From: Arthrobacter sp. SX1312 | Lineage (GTDB): Bacteria > Actinomycetota > Actinomycetes > Actinomycetales > Micrococcaceae | Assembly (NCBI RefSeq): GCF_002929295.1 | Contig: NZ_PJIM01000002.1 | Span: forward strand, 640,191 to 704,190 | DNA: 64,000 bases | Direction: 5' to 3' | Shown here: positions 24,987 to 35,990 of the stretch, piece after piece | How positions within the stretch are numbered: position 1 is the stretch's first letter | How the letters are laid out: every line of letters starts with the position of its first letter | The notes under the pieces: generated by a model | What the model saw: the letters and a program-made list of their open reading frames with translations, nothing else | Databases searched by the model: none | What the model was told of the DNA's origin: nothing | Translations under genes and position numbers: made by a program

Positions 24987-25331
24987 TTGCGGATCACGGT
25001 CACCACTTGGAAGACGAGGTGGCAATACACCCGCACCGACATCGGTGGACTGACCGAGGAAGATGTGGCCATCGGCCAGGCCCTGGCCGATGTATCGACG
25101 ATCAGCATCCTCCAGGAACGCTCCATCCGGGAATCCGCGATCGTCAATGACCAGCTGCAACGCGCCCTGAACAGCCGGATCCTCGTCGAGCGAGCCAAGG
25201 GCGTGAGCTCCTAGATCTCCAACGTCACCACGAACGAGGCCTTCGAACGCCTGCGTACCTACGCCCGATCCCACAGGACCAGTCTGACCGACACGGCAAA
25301 AGCAGTGCTGGACCGCACACTCAGCCTGTAA
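24987..25331 (+). pseudogene. GAF-ANTAR regulator remnant with in-frame stop
   Basis: The frame reads GLTEEDVAIGQALADVSTISILQER, ALNSRILVERAKGVSS, then TAG at 25212-25214, then ISNVTTNEAFERLRTYARSHRTSLTDTAKAVLDRTL. This is the end of a GAF domain and an ANTAR RNA-binding domain interrupted by a nonsense codon. The GAF part upstream is absent or out of frame. Nothing suggests it is still made as a working protein. Confidence 0.8.
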
Positions 25332-25534
25332 ACGCTTCCCACGGGCCTTGATTGGGGTGGTCAGAGGACGTGGCCTGCGTCGGGGAACATCGCCCGTCAT
25401 TCGCCGAGGTCGATGTCAGCGTTCCGCCGCTTGAGCAAGCGCGGGTTGTTACATCTCGCCGTAGACCGGATCAAATCATGGAGGCGAATCTCTGTAGATG
25501 CCCGGAGTGAACTCCGCGCGGTACGGTGCACTGA

Positions 25535-26965
<1,431 letters not shown>

Positions 26966-27006
26966 TCACACCTCTAATCAGCGAAATGGGGCTGGTTCGA
27001 AAATGA

Positions 27007-27338
27007 GTAGCTCGCGACGCTGGCGAGCAAGAGGCCCTGCCGGAGAGCTCCGCTACTACCCGCGACGGGGAGCCCCCCGGATACCTGCACCTGAAGGACG
27101 TCATAAATCTCTGTACCCGGGAGTCGTTCATTGCGCCGGTGCCCGCCAGAGCGTCCGCAAGCTCGCGTCCGCGCTGCGCAACAGCGACCTCGAGGACGCC
27201 CTGGCGACCATGCGCCGCACCGGCGCGCACATCGCCCGGGTCTTCGACGCCGGAGCAAACACCACTGGCATGCTCTTCCTCGAGAACATCCTCGAAGAAC
27301 TCGTCGACGAAGTCCAGGACGCCACCAGCGCCGCATAG
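27007..27338 (+). pseudogene. CNNM/HlyC-type (TlyC) membrane protein C-terminal fragment
   Basis: One frame gives TTRDGEPPGYLHLKDVINL and FIAPVPA, and the next frame continues SVRKLASALRNSDLEDALATMRRTGAHIARVFD and GMLFLENILEELVDEVQDA. Together these are the CBS-pair end of a CNNM/CorC family protein. A one-base frame break lies near 27110-27120, and the membrane domain is missing because an in-frame stop lies at 27004. It is a remnant left by deletion. Confidence 0.8.
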
Positions 27339-27530
27339 ACGCAACCCTGCCGTGCAGGCTCACTCGACGTGAGTGGTCTGCGCCAGCACAATCAACCTCC
27401 GGCTAATGTGAGACGCAGGCGCGGACTCCGCCCATGGTTGAAGGATGAAGGGGTCAATTTCGGCCGACTGGATACGACCTGAGTTCAACGGCTGACTGGT
27501 TGCCCCGCTGATAACAGCCGGGCAACCAGA

Positions 27531-29054
27531 TCAGCTGTTGCTGGGGAAGTTGTACGAAGCCCCGGATGGCTGCTTGGGCTCTGGCCAGCGGGAGGTGACG
27601 ACCTTGCCTCGGGTGTAGAAGGAGACGCCTTCTGGTCCGTAAATGTGCTTGTCCCCAAAGAAGGATGCCTTCCAGCCACCGAAGGAATGGTAGGCAACGG
27701 GAACGGGAAGCGGAACGTTGATGCCGATCATGCCGACGGTGACTGAGCGTTGGAAGAGGCGCGCGGCTGCACCGGATGAGGTGAAGATTGCTGTCCCGTT
27801 GCCGTAAGGGTTGGCGTTGATGAGGCGGATGCCGTCCTCGAGGGTGTCGACCCGGACGACCGCCAGCACCGGACCGAAAATTTCCTCTGTGTAGGCGCTC
27901 ATCTCCGCTTTCACGTGGTCCAGAACTGTGGGCCCTACCCAGAACCCTTCCTCATGGCCTTCCACCATGAGCGCCCGGCCGTCTACCACCAGAGCTGCAC
28001 CAGCTTTCTCCGCCTCAGTGACGATCTGCACAATGCGTTCCCGTGATGCTTGCGTGATGATCGGGCCCATCTCAGCGTCCGGTTCCATACCGTTGGCAAC
28101 CTTGATCGCAGTGGCACGCTCCGTCACCTTATCCACGAGGAGGTCCGCTGCAGCTCCGACGGCCACGGCGACGGAGATTGCCATGCATCGCTCTCCTGCC
28201 GAGCCGAAGGCTGCCGCACTTAGGTGATCGGCGGCGTTGTCCAGATCTGCATCCGGAAGAACGATGGCGTGATTCTTGGCGCCACCGAGAGCCTGCACAC
28301 GCTTGCCGTGCGCGGTGGCGGTCTCGTGCACGTACCGGGCAACCGGAGTCGACCCGACGAAGGAGATGCCGTCGATATCGGGGTGTGTCAGGAGTCCGTC
28401 CACTGTCTCTTTGTCGCCGTGGAGCACCTGGAATACGCCGTCGGGAAGTCCTGCTTCTTTCCAGAGCCGGGCGAGCAGCAGCGACGCGGACGGGTCCCGC
28501 TCGGAGGGTTTGAGGATGAATGCGTTACCGGTTGCGATGGCCATAGGTGCCATCCATAGCGGGACCATGACGGGAAAGTTGAACGGAGTTATTCCGGCGA
28601 CCACGCCCAGCGGTTGCCGGAAGGAGAACACGTCGATCCCGGTGGACACCTGGTCCGAATAGTCGCCTTTGAGCTGCTGCGGGATTCCGCAGGCGAACTC
28701 GACCACTTCCAGGCCCCGGTTAATCTCGCCCTTCGCGTCGGCGAGCACCTTGCCGTGCTCTGCCGTGACCAGAACGGCAAGCTCTTCGGTATGGGCAGCG
28801 ACGAGCTCCCGGAATGCGAAGAGCACGGCTGTGCGCTTGGCGAGTGAAATGTCGTTCCATACCCGGGAGGCGGCCTTGGCCGCAGCCACCGCGTTCTCCA
28901 GGTCTTCCCGGTTGGCCAGCCGAAGCTCACCGGTTATCGCTCCCGTCGCCGGATTGAAGACGTCCTGGGTTCTCGTTCCCGAACCAGACGTTTCCGCGCC
29001 GTTTATGAAGTGATTGATGGTGAGCGTCTGCTCGACCGTCTGCATCTGTGTCAT
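27531..29054 (-). CDS. mmsA: CoA-acylating methylmalonate-semialdehyde dehydrogenase
   Basis: A 507-residue aldehyde dehydrogenase of the MMSDH/IolA group. The catalytic Cys is in GSAGERCMAISVAV. ITPFNFPVMVPLWMAPMAIATGNAFILKPSERDPS and the absence of the usual ELGGK glutamate (ALGGAKNHAIVLPDAD instead) mark the CoA-dependent subfamily. It turns malonate- or methylmalonate-semialdehyde into acetyl- or propionyl-CoA. Its start overlaps the amidohydrolase stop (ATGA). It probably performs the last step of the pathway encoded here. Confidence 0.93.
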   Translation of the reverse strand: MTQMQTVEQTLTINHFINGAETSGSGTRTQDVFNPATGAITGELRLANREDLENAVAAAKAASRVWNDISLAKRTAVLFAFRELVAAHTEELAVLVTAEHGKVLADAKGEINRGLEVVEFACGIPQQLKGDYSDQVSTGIDVFSFRQPLGVVAGITPFNFPVMVPLWMAPMAIATGNAFILKPSERDPSASLLLARLWKEAGLPDGVFQVLHGDKETVDGLLTHPDIDGISFVGSTPVARYVHETATAHGKRVQALGGAKNHAIVLPDADLDNAADHLSAAAFGSAGERCMAISVAVAVGAAADLLVDKVTERATAIKVANGMEPDAEMGPIITQASRERIVQIVTEAEKAGAALVVDGRALMVEGHEEGFWVGPTVLDHVKAEMSAYTEEIFGPVLAVVRVDTLEDGIRLINANPYGNGTAIFTSSGAAARLFQRSVTVGMIGINVPLPVPVAYHSFGGWKASFFGDKHIYGPEGVSFYTRGKVVTSRWPEPKQPSGASYNFPSNS

Positions 29055-30091
29055 GGGACTCTTTCAGGTAGTGGACTGCCAATAAGGAATGTGCCGTTCA
29101 CGCTCATTGCATGGATGGGTTGCTCTCCGAGCCAACGGAGTGCGTTGCGGGAGAGGATTTCAGGCTTGAGACCTGCGAGGAGCGCTGAGCGCACCGGGTC
29201 TGGATCCCCCATGTCGAACGGGTAGTCCGAGCCCAGTGTGATGAATCCGGTGCCAAAGACGTCGGCGGCAAGCTGTGCTGCCGAAGGGTGGTGGGCAAGG
29301 GCGTCCAGGAACACCCGGTCCTTCAGGACTTGCGACGGCGGGCGGGTCGTTCCGGCGCCGACGTCGCGTCGCACTCGCCACCCGTGATCCCAGCGGCCCA
29401 CGAGTGCCGGTGCGCAGCCCGCGGCGTGGACGAAGAGAATACGTAGCTGGCGTAATTCGTCAAGCACGCCGGACAGCGCGCACGAGGCTATCGCGACCGA
29501 GGTTTCGTAGGGGTTTCCCACGAGATTGCGGAGGTAATGCGTGGACAGTTCGGAGCGGGCGCCCTGAACCGGGTGCACAAGCACCGGAAGCCCAGCCCTG
29601 TCAGCGGCTTCCAGCACCGCACGACCGACCCCCTCGCCAATGGGCCGGCCGTCGATGATCGGCGGCAGAGCGACACCGACAGCGCCCAAAGTCCTAAGGC
29701 GCGCAACCGCCGCAGCAGCACCGGAGGGAGTTGCCAACGGAACTGTTCCAAACGGCAGCAACCGGACAGGGTCCGCGGAACAGGCCTCCACCAAAGCCCG
29801 GGTGACGAGCTCAGAGTACGCAGCGCCGGCGTCCTCGCCTGCCCCGAGAGGGAACGCATAGGGCGGCGGTGACACCACCCGCACGTCGATCCCCGCGCGG
29901 TCCATATCGGCGAGCATCACCAACGGATCCGTCAGCGCGGCGCGCTCCACCGCAAGAGGAAACGCCCCCAGATTGACCCCATCACTGTGGTCCGTCATGA
30001 CAACCACGCCTTGGGCCCCCGGGATCGACCAGGCCGATTCCGGCAGAAGATGCGCGTGCACATCGATGATGGGCGCCCGCTGCTCCGCCAT
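29051..30091 (-). CDS. ACMSD-like amidohydrolase (decarboxylase family)
   Basis: A 346-residue amidohydrolase-2 family protein. Metal ligands are in IIDVHAHLLPE (His-x-His), LPVLVHPVQG, LFVHAAGC and LGSDYPFDMGDP. This set is typical of aminocarboxymuconate-semialdehyde decarboxylase and gamma-resorcylate or o-pyrocatechuate decarboxylases, which act on aromatic or muconate acids. The exact substrate cannot be told. It sits between an enoyl-CoA hydratase and MMSDH in one transcript, with the preceding stop directly next to its start. Confidence 0.87.
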   Translation of the reverse strand: MAEQRAPIIDVHAHLLPESAWSIPGAQGVVVMTDHSDGVNLGAFPLAVERAALTDPLVMLADMDRAGIDVRVVSPPPYAFPLGAGEDAGAAYSELVTRALVEACSADPVRLLPFGTVPLATPSGAAAAVARLRTLGAVGVALPPIIDGRPIGEGVGRAVLEAADRAGLPVLVHPVQGARSELSTHYLRNLVGNPYETSVAIASCALSGVLDELRQLRILFVHAAGCAPALVGRWDHGWRVRRDVGAGTTRPPSQVLKDRVFLDALAHHPSAAQLAADVFGTGFITLGSDYPFDMGDPDPVRSALLAGLKPEILSRNALRWLGEQPIHAMSVNGTFLIGSPLPERVP

Positions 30092-30847
30092 TCAGCTCAT
30101 CCTGCGGCGCATCGAGCCCAGCACCAGCCTGTCCGCTGACAAGTCATAGGACTGCTCTTCGGTGAGAGTCGATGCCGAGCGCAGCATCGACCGGATCTCG
30201 GTATGCACGCGTGGCGAGCGTTCCTGCAACATCTGAACGCGTCGATCGGTCTCCTCATCGAGATCCGCCTCTGTCGCGACGACCTCGTTGATGAGCCCAA
30301 GCCGAACTGCCTGTGCTCCGGAAACCGCTTCTCCTGTCGCAGTTAGCCAGAATGCCTGACGACGTCCGACAATGCGCGCAAGCCAAGCCAGCACCAGCGT
30401 CGGCGCGAGATCCATCTTCACTTCGGGGAAGCTGAACCTGGCCGCGTCCGTAGTCACCGAGACATCAGTGAGCGCTGCCAGCCCGACACCGAATCCCGCA
30501 GCGTCACCGTGGACTTTCGCCACGGTGACCAACGGAGTGCGCAGCAGCGCCTCGTTAAGGCTGATAAGCCTCCGCACCTCCCCGGGGAGGTCCTCAGGCG
30601 TGGATGCCGTTCGCTCCCGGCCTAGGCAGAACGAGCCTCCGGCGGCTTCAAGCAGAAGCACGTGTGCGTCAACGGGCGGATTGCGGAGCACCTGCACGAG
30701 CGCATCGCACATGGCAAGGGTCATGAGATTTCCGTCAGGGCGGTCCAACCGTGCTGTGATCAGTGATCCATCACGGCTGAACGTGATGCCGTCGACGGCG
30801 TCGAGTGACTGCTCGTTCGTCTCCTGGGTTTCCTGTTGAATCGTCAT
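30092..30847 (-). CDS. Enoyl-CoA hydratase/isomerase family protein
   Basis: A 251-residue crotonase-fold protein: oxyanion-hole segments LLLEAAGGSFCLG and KVHGDAAGFGVGLAALTDVSV, then FSFPEVKMDLAPTLV. The first oxyanion segment is altered from the usual FCAGAD, and only one glutamate is seen near the active site (FPEVKM), so it might be an isomerase or thioesterase-like member rather than a true hydratase. It is read with the catabolic genes around it. Confidence 0.85.
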   Translation of the reverse strand: MTIQQETQETNEQSLDAVDGITFSRDGSLITARLDRPDGNLMTLAMCDALVQVLRNPPVDAHVLLLEAAGGSFCLGRERTASTPEDLPGEVRRLISLNEALLRTPLVTVAKVHGDAAGFGVGLAALTDVSVTTDAARFSFPEVKMDLAPTLVLAWLARIVGRRQAFWLTATGEAVSGAQAVRLGLINEVVATEADLDEETDRRVQMLQERSPRVHTEIRSMLRSASTLTEEQSYDLSADRLVLGSMRRRMS

Positions 30848-30848
30848 G

Positions 30849-32387
30849 TCAGTTCAGCCGCTCCAAGGCGACGCCGCCGTACCAGTCGACGTCGTCTTCT
30901 GCTGTCCGCACGGTGACGCTGCGGACGTGGGTGAAGTCATGGAACGATTCCCACCCGCCCTCCCGGCCGTGTCCGCTGTCACGGACACCGCCCCATGGTG
31001 ACGATGGATCTAGGCGGTGGTGGTCATTGACCCACACGATGCCGTGCTCGAGCTTCGAAGCAACCCTGTGCGCCCGGGCAACATCGCGCGTCCAGATCGA
31101 CGAGCCAAGACCGAACTGGGAGTCGTTCGCGATCCGCACGGCGTCCTCTTCGGCGGAGAAGGGAATGACCACCAGGACCGGCCCGAAGATTTCTTCTCGT
31201 GCCACCCGCATCTGGTTCGTGACGTCGGCAAGCACCGTCGGCGCCACGAAGTAGCCCTCGAGCCCAGCAACGTCGACCGCGCTGCCGCCGGCTGCGAGCC
31301 GTGCGCCCTCATTGAGGCCGGTTTGTACGTAGCCGAGGATTCGGTCGCGGGCACGTTCGGAGATCACCGGGCCCAACTGGGTCGAGGCGAGGCTGGGGTC
31401 ACCAATCCGGATCTGGTCGGCCTGGGATGCCAGTGCTGCGACGAAATCCTCGTAGATGTTCTCCTGCACGAGCACGCGTGTTCCGGCAATACAGGTTTGC
31501 CCTGCACCGATGAACCCGCCGAATGCCACGCCCCGTGCCGAGACCTCGACCGGAACATCGTCGAAGACCAGTACGGGCGTCTTGCCGCCCAGCTCGACGG
31601 TCGACTTCGCGAACCGCTTCGCCGTGGCAACGGCGATGGTGCGTCCGGGCTCGGTGCCTCCGGTGAAAACCACCTTGTCCACCAGCTCATGCTCGACCAG
31701 GGACGCGCCGGCCACTGGGCCGAGGCCCGGAACCACGTTGAGCACTCCCGGGGGAATCCCGGCTTCGAGCGCAAGGCGACCGATCACGAGGGCTGTGAGG
31801 GGTGTCTGCTCTGATGGTTTCAGAACAACGCTGTTACCCGTAGCCAGTGCCGGCGCCAGGCTCTTGGAGGCGATCATCAGCGGGTGGTTGAAGGAGGAGA
31901 GGGTAGCGACCACGCCGATGGGGAAGCGGGAGGTGTAGGAGTGGTACGGCCCGGTCATTGGAACAACCGCGTCGCGGTCGGCCAATAGGAGGGCCGCGTT
32001 GTAGCGGTACCACTCGGGCAAGCGGGTGATCTGGGCCTTGGTTTCCGTGATCGGACGCCCGTTGTTCATCGTCTCGAGCTCATAGAGCTGGTTCATGTTC
32101 CGCTCGAGGAGGTCCCCGAAGCGGTTGAGGATCCGGGCGCGCTGGTGGATTGGCATGTTCCGCCAGACGCCTGAGTCAAAAGCGGCCCGAGCCGAGCGCA
32201 CCGCGGCGTCGATGTCGTCGGCGTCGGCATTGTGGCATTCGGCGAAGACCTGGCCTGTGGCCGGGTTGACGATCTGCAGCAGTTCTCCCCCGCCCTCGAC
32301 CTCCTCTCCGCCGATGATGAGTTTGTGGGGGGCGTGTGTCCCCGACGTCGCGGTCTGCTCGCGTTGGGTTGCGGTAACCGAATTCAT
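30849..32387 (-). CDS. NAD(P)-dependent aldehyde dehydrogenase
   Basis: A 512-residue ALDH with catalytic Cys in GAGQTCIAGTRVLV, general base in STVELGGKTPVLVFDD, the Asn of SSFNHPLMI and the end motif YDPS-like LDPSSPWGGVRDSGHGREGG. The start MNSVTATQ follows AGAGG and lies 19 bases after the ABC ATPase stop. It resembles betaine- or hydroxymuconate-semialdehyde dehydrogenases. It likely oxidises an aldehyde intermediate of the imported compound. Confidence 0.92.
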   Translation of the reverse strand: MNSVTATQREQTATSGTHAPHKLIIGGEEVEGGGELLQIVNPATGQVFAECHNADADDIDAAVRSARAAFDSGVWRNMPIHQRARILNRFGDLLERNMNQLYELETMNNGRPITETKAQITRLPEWYRYNAALLLADRDAVVPMTGPYHSYTSRFPIGVVATLSSFNHPLMIASKSLAPALATGNSVVLKPSEQTPLTALVIGRLALEAGIPPGVLNVVPGLGPVAGASLVEHELVDKVVFTGGTEPGRTIAVATAKRFAKSTVELGGKTPVLVFDDVPVEVSARGVAFGGFIGAGQTCIAGTRVLVQENIYEDFVAALASQADQIRIGDPSLASTQLGPVISERARDRILGYVQTGLNEGARLAAGGSAVDVAGLEGYFVAPTVLADVTNQMRVAREEIFGPVLVVIPFSAEEDAVRIANDSQFGLGSSIWTRDVARAHRVASKLEHGIVWVNDHHRLDPSSPWGGVRDSGHGREGGWESFHDFTHVRSVTVRTAEDDVDWYGGVALERLN

Positions 32388-32406
32388 GTGGGATGCCTCT
32401 TCTGTT

Positions 32407-33174
32407 TCAGGCCGTGCTTGCGGCGGGCTTGAGGATTCTTGTCGACGCTTCAAGGTCTTCGAAGCGTCGGAGAACGGATGCTTCGAGAACGGCGACTTCA
32501 GGATCGGATGCGCGACGTGGGCGGGGTAGTGTCACCTGGATGTCTTCGTGGATCCGTCCCCCGGGTGCCAGCATGAGGATGCGGTCGGAAAGTTCTGCTG
32601 CTTCGCTGACGTCGTGTGTCACGAAGACGACCGTCTTGCGGGTGTGTGCCCATAGCTCCTGCAGGTGTTCCCGCAACCCGCGGGCGGTGATGGCGTCCAA
32701 ATGGCTGAAGGGCTCGTCCATCAGCAGAACGTCAGGCTCCACCGAAAAGGCCCGGGCGATACCGATGCGCTGCTGCTGGCCTCCGGAGAGCTGGCTGGGC
32801 CACTTCTTTGCCGCGTGCGCCAGTCCCACCCGTTCGAGGGCTGTATGGACGCGCTCTTTGGCCGCCTCGTCCTGAACCTCCTGTACATACATGAGGTTGT
32901 CGAAAATGGACCGCCACGGGAGCAGCCGTGGTTCCTGGAATACGTAGGCGAGCTTGGCCGGCTTGCCGTCCTCTTTCATCTCGACGGTGCCCGATGTGGC
33001 GGGTTCGATACCCGAGATGACGTTGAGCAGGGTGGTTTTGCCGCAGCCCGACGGGCCGACCAGTGAGAGGAAGGACCGATCAGCCACCTCGAAACTGAGG
33101 TTGTCGAGTGCGATCTGCGGTCCGGTAGGTGTTTCGAATACTTTGTTCAGGCTGTCGACGGTGACTGTAGCCAT
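32407..33174 (-). CDS. ABC transporter ATPase, NitT/TauT/SsuB type
   Basis: A 255-residue ATPase: Walker A GPSGCGKTT, Q-loop YVFQEPRLLPWRS, signature LSGGQQQRIGIARAF, Walker B VLLMDEPFSHLDA and switch VTHDVSEA. The PWRSIFDNL segment is typical of nitrate/sulfonate/taurine importers. It energises the two permeases upstream. Confidence 0.95.
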   Translation of the reverse strand: MATVTVDSLNKVFETPTGPQIALDNLSFEVADRSFLSLVGPSGCGKTTLLNVISGIEPATSGTVEMKEDGKPAKLAYVFQEPRLLPWRSIFDNLMYVQEVQDEAAKERVHTALERVGLAHAAKKWPSQLSGGQQQRIGIARAFSVEPDVLLMDEPFSHLDAITARGLREHLQELWAHTRKTVVFVTHDVSEAAELSDRILMLAPGGRIHEDIQVTLPRPRRASDPEVAVLEASVLRRFEDLEASTRILKPAASTA

Positions 33175-33212
33175 GGGGACACTCCTTTAGCTTGAGGTTT
33201 TGGTGTCGTTGC

Positions 33213-34058
33213 TCAGACGGCGGCTTTGGTGGTGAGTCCAACACGCGGCGCCTTGGTGCTGGTTGTGCGCCAGCGGAATGCATGCCGTGACATCCGCTCC
33301 AGCAGCAACCGGTCGGTCAGAACCATGAAGAGAATGAAGAACGCGATCCAGGCTATGAATCCGGGCATCTGGTTGGCGTCGTACCAGTACCGCGCACGGT
33401 GGCCTACTCCGTCCGAAGCCCCGAACCACTCCGAAAGCAGCAGGCCGTTCCAGCCCGACATGACGGCAAAGCGGATGCCGGCAACCAGGTAGCCGGAAAC
33501 GGCCGGCAGCATGACGTGACGAAGGCGGCGGCGGAAGGGAACGTCGAAGGATTCGGACATGGCGCGCAACTGGGGCGGTATCGACCGTGCGCCCGCTGCT
33601 ACGTTCACGGCAATGAATGGTACGGCCGACAGCACGATCGTAAGGATCGGTGCGGTGTTCCCGAATCCGAACCACATCACGCAGAGCAGCGCCCAGATGA
33701 CGGCCGGGATTGCCAGTCCTACCAAGTTCAGGTCTCCGAGCAGGTCATTCAGGAATCGTGAAGCTCCGATTGCAAGTCCGAGCGCTGTACCGATGACGAT
33801 GGCGAGGGCGATGCCTATTCCGAACCTCTGCATGCTGATGAGGAAGTTGAGCATGAATTCGCCCCGACCGACCTCTTCGAGCGCAGCCTGGACGGTGGCT
33901 ATCGGTCCCGGAATGCGGTCGCCGACCAGGTCGGAGAACTGCCAGATGAGGAGAAACACCACGGCGGCTGTGGCGGCGGCCCCGGTAGGGCCAACGAGCC
34001 AGTTCTTCAGCGAACTGGGCTCCTGCGTGTCTGATTCGCGGGGAATTGTTGTGCTCAT
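33213..34058 (-). CDS. ABC transporter permease 2, NitT/TauT type
   Basis: A 281-residue membrane protein of the SsuC/TauC type with six helices and the coupling loop MSESFDVPFRRRLRHVMLPAVSGYLVAGIRFAVMSGWNGLLLSEWFG. ATG 34058 follows GAGGGGGACGG and overlaps the stop of the other permease, so the two are coupled and probably form a heterodimer. Confidence 0.93.
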   Translation of the reverse strand: MSTTIPRESDTQEPSSLKNWLVGPTGAAATAAVVFLLIWQFSDLVGDRIPGPIATVQAALEEVGRGEFMLNFLISMQRFGIGIALAIVIGTALGLAIGASRFLNDLLGDLNLVGLAIPAVIWALLCVMWFGFGNTAPILTIVLSAVPFIAVNVAAGARSIPPQLRAMSESFDVPFRRRLRHVMLPAVSGYLVAGIRFAVMSGWNGLLLSEWFGASDGVGHRARYWYDANQMPGFIAWIAFFILFMVLTDRLLLERMSRHAFRWRTTSTKAPRVGLTTKAAV

Positions 34059-34060
34059 GT

Positions 34061-34894
34061 CTACCGTCCCCCTCGCCATGCGAAAATGCGATTTTCGATC
34101 TGAGCGAGGAAGACCCGCTCGACGATCAGGATGAATAGGACGAAGAAGCCGGTCCAGGCCAGAACGCCCGTTACCGAAAACTCCTGGTACTCAGCGCGGA
34201 TCATGAACCCGATGCCGCTCCTGCCACCGAACACTTCTGTGAGTGCCTCCACCTTCCACGCCATCGCGAACCCGTATCGGAGCGCAGCGAATAGGTACGG
34301 CATGATCGAGGGGAGGAAGACCGACCAAGCTATCTCCCTGCGGTTGCGGCCATAGACGCCGCTCATGTGCACCAGGTGGGGGTCCACTTCCTCCACGCCT
34401 TGGGCGACGTTGAGGGCAACGTACGGGATAGCGACAAGTGTCACTGCTACTACCGGGCCAACGGCACCGATGCCGAACAGGATCAGGGCGAAGACGGCGT
34501 AAGTCAGCCCGGGCACGTTTCCGAGAACCAGCAGTGGCTGCTGGAAGAAGTTCTTCCAGTAGGTGCTGCGGCCCATCAGTAGTCCGATGGGGGCGCCGAT
34601 CAGGGCCCCGATGACGAAGCCGGCGGTGATCTTGCCAATGCTCGCACCGAACTGCACGAAAGCGGTGCCGTCCTTGACCAGGCTCCACATCTCCTCTGCG
34701 ACGGCGAGTGGCGTCGGCAGGATGTACGGATTGAAATAGTAGGTCGAGAAGAAGGACCAGACGGCGAGCAGGAGAACGTAGCCGGCGATTACCAGGCCCA
34801 CCCGGCGGATATCGAAGCGGCTCTTGCCGTTCGGTCGGACGCTCTTCGCACTTGCAGGCGCTTTCCGCGGCCGCGCGAGGTTGGTCGTAGCCAT
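34061..34894 (-). CDS. ABC transporter permease 1, NitT/TauT type
   Basis: A 277-residue permease with a basic N-terminus, six helices and the loop HMSGVYGRNRREIAWSVFLPSIMPYLFAALRYGFAMAWKVEALTEVFG. It is closely related in plan to the permease downstream. It begins one base after the binding-protein gene. Confidence 0.93.
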   Translation of the reverse strand: MATTNLARPRKAPASAKSVRPNGKSRFDIRRVGLVIAGYVLLLAVWSFFSTYYFNPYILPTPLAVAEEMWSLVKDGTAFVQFGASIGKITAGFVIGALIGAPIGLLMGRSTYWKNFFQQPLLVLGNVPGLTYAVFALILFGIGAVGPVVAVTLVAIPYVALNVAQGVEEVDPHLVHMSGVYGRNRREIAWSVFLPSIMPYLFAALRYGFAMAWKVEALTEVFGGRSGIGFMIRAEYQEFSVTGVLAWTGFFVLFILIVERVFLAQIENRIFAWRGGR

Positions 34895-34895
34895 C

Positions 34896-35933
34896 TCAGC
34901 TTCCTGCGGTCCGGAACGCGGGCACTTCCTGGTCTTCCTCCATGAAGCCCGTCGACTTCAGCAGGTCGAAGATCTGGGACTCGCCCTCAACCCACTGCTC
35001 GTCGAATCGAATGTCGTCGACGAACCAGTCGTGCTCGGCGATGTATTCCTGCACGAACTTGACGTCTTCCGGGTCTTCAACGGCGAAGTGCTGGGGGTAG
35101 GTCTCAATGATCTTTTCCTGGTTGGCGGACCATTCCTCGAGGCCGCGCTGCCATACGTCGAGGAAGAATTCCACTTCTTCCGGGTACTCCTCCGCCCACT
35201 CCGCGCCGGCGAGGAAGACGTTGATCATCGGACCTTCATGGCCCTCGACGACCTGCTCGGAGTACAGGTCGGATGAGGACTTTCCGTCGTAGAGCACCTT
35301 CAATTCACCGCTGCGGAGTCCGGGCGCTGCGAATTCGGGCAGGCAGACGCAGGCTGCCACTTCGCCGCGCTCCACGAGGTCCGCCTGGTTTTGGGGGTCG
35401 GCAACAATGAGGTTGTAATCGCCGCCGCCGGTCCGGAAATCCACGCCGTGCATCTGGTTCGCGTACGCGCCCCATACGAGCGTCGCAGAGACCGCGGTGA
35501 AAACGGCGATGTCCTCGCCCTTGAGGTCCTCAAGGGTTTCTGCAGGATTGTCAGCACTGACAATGACCACACTGCGGTCCTTGTTGTACTTTCCGATCGT
35601 CGACGTGTCTCGGCCGGTTTCCTTCTCGATGATCGGAATCTCGTAACTGGCAGTGGAGACGACATCGGCATGGCCTCCCGCGAACACGCCGAATTCGTCC
35701 CACGTCGACGAAGCAATGATTCGCATCCCTGACTCCTCCTCCATCTCCGCGAGGATCCCCTCGTCGGTGATGTAGTCCCAAACCGGGTCAGGTGCAAAGG
35801 TGAACCTGATGGTGTTCTCCGAGGCCCCACCACCTCCTGCGGATGAGCTGTTGCCAGCCCCTCCGCAGGATGTGACGGTCAGAGCCGTGCACAGGGCAAG
35901 GGCTGCGAATCCAAGGCGACTGCGTGGAGTCAT
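34896..35933 (-). CDS. ABC transporter substrate-binding lipoprotein, NitT/TauT type
   Basis: A 345-residue lipoprotein (lipobox TVTSCGG) with the SsuA/TauA fold features TIRFTFAPDPVWDYI, GMRIIASSTWDEFGVFAGGHADVVSTASYEIP, LKGEDIAVF and a long helical end. The ligand is unknown; acidic or aromatic organic anions are typical for the family. The unusual WDEFGVFAGGHADV pocket segment may hold a clue. It is first among the transporter genes. Confidence 0.93.
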   Translation of the reverse strand: MTPRSRLGFAALALCTALTVTSCGGAGNSSSAGGGGASENTIRFTFAPDPVWDYITDEGILAEMEEESGMRIIASSTWDEFGVFAGGHADVVSTASYEIPIIEKETGRDTSTIGKYNKDRSVVIVSADNPAETLEDLKGEDIAVFTAVSATLVWGAYANQMHGVDFRTGGGDYNLIVADPQNQADLVERGEVAACVCLPEFAAPGLRSGELKVLYDGKSSSDLYSEQVVEGHEGPMINVFLAGAEWAEEYPEEVEFFLDVWQRGLEEWSANQEKIIETYPQHFAVEDPEDVKFVQEYIAEHDWFVDDIRFDEQWVEGESQIFDLLKSTGFMEEDQEVPAFRTAGS

Positions 35934-35990
35934 GGTGCGTTTCCTTCCAGGTGTGAACCATCCGCATCGTTGCGGAATGGCAGGTAGGTG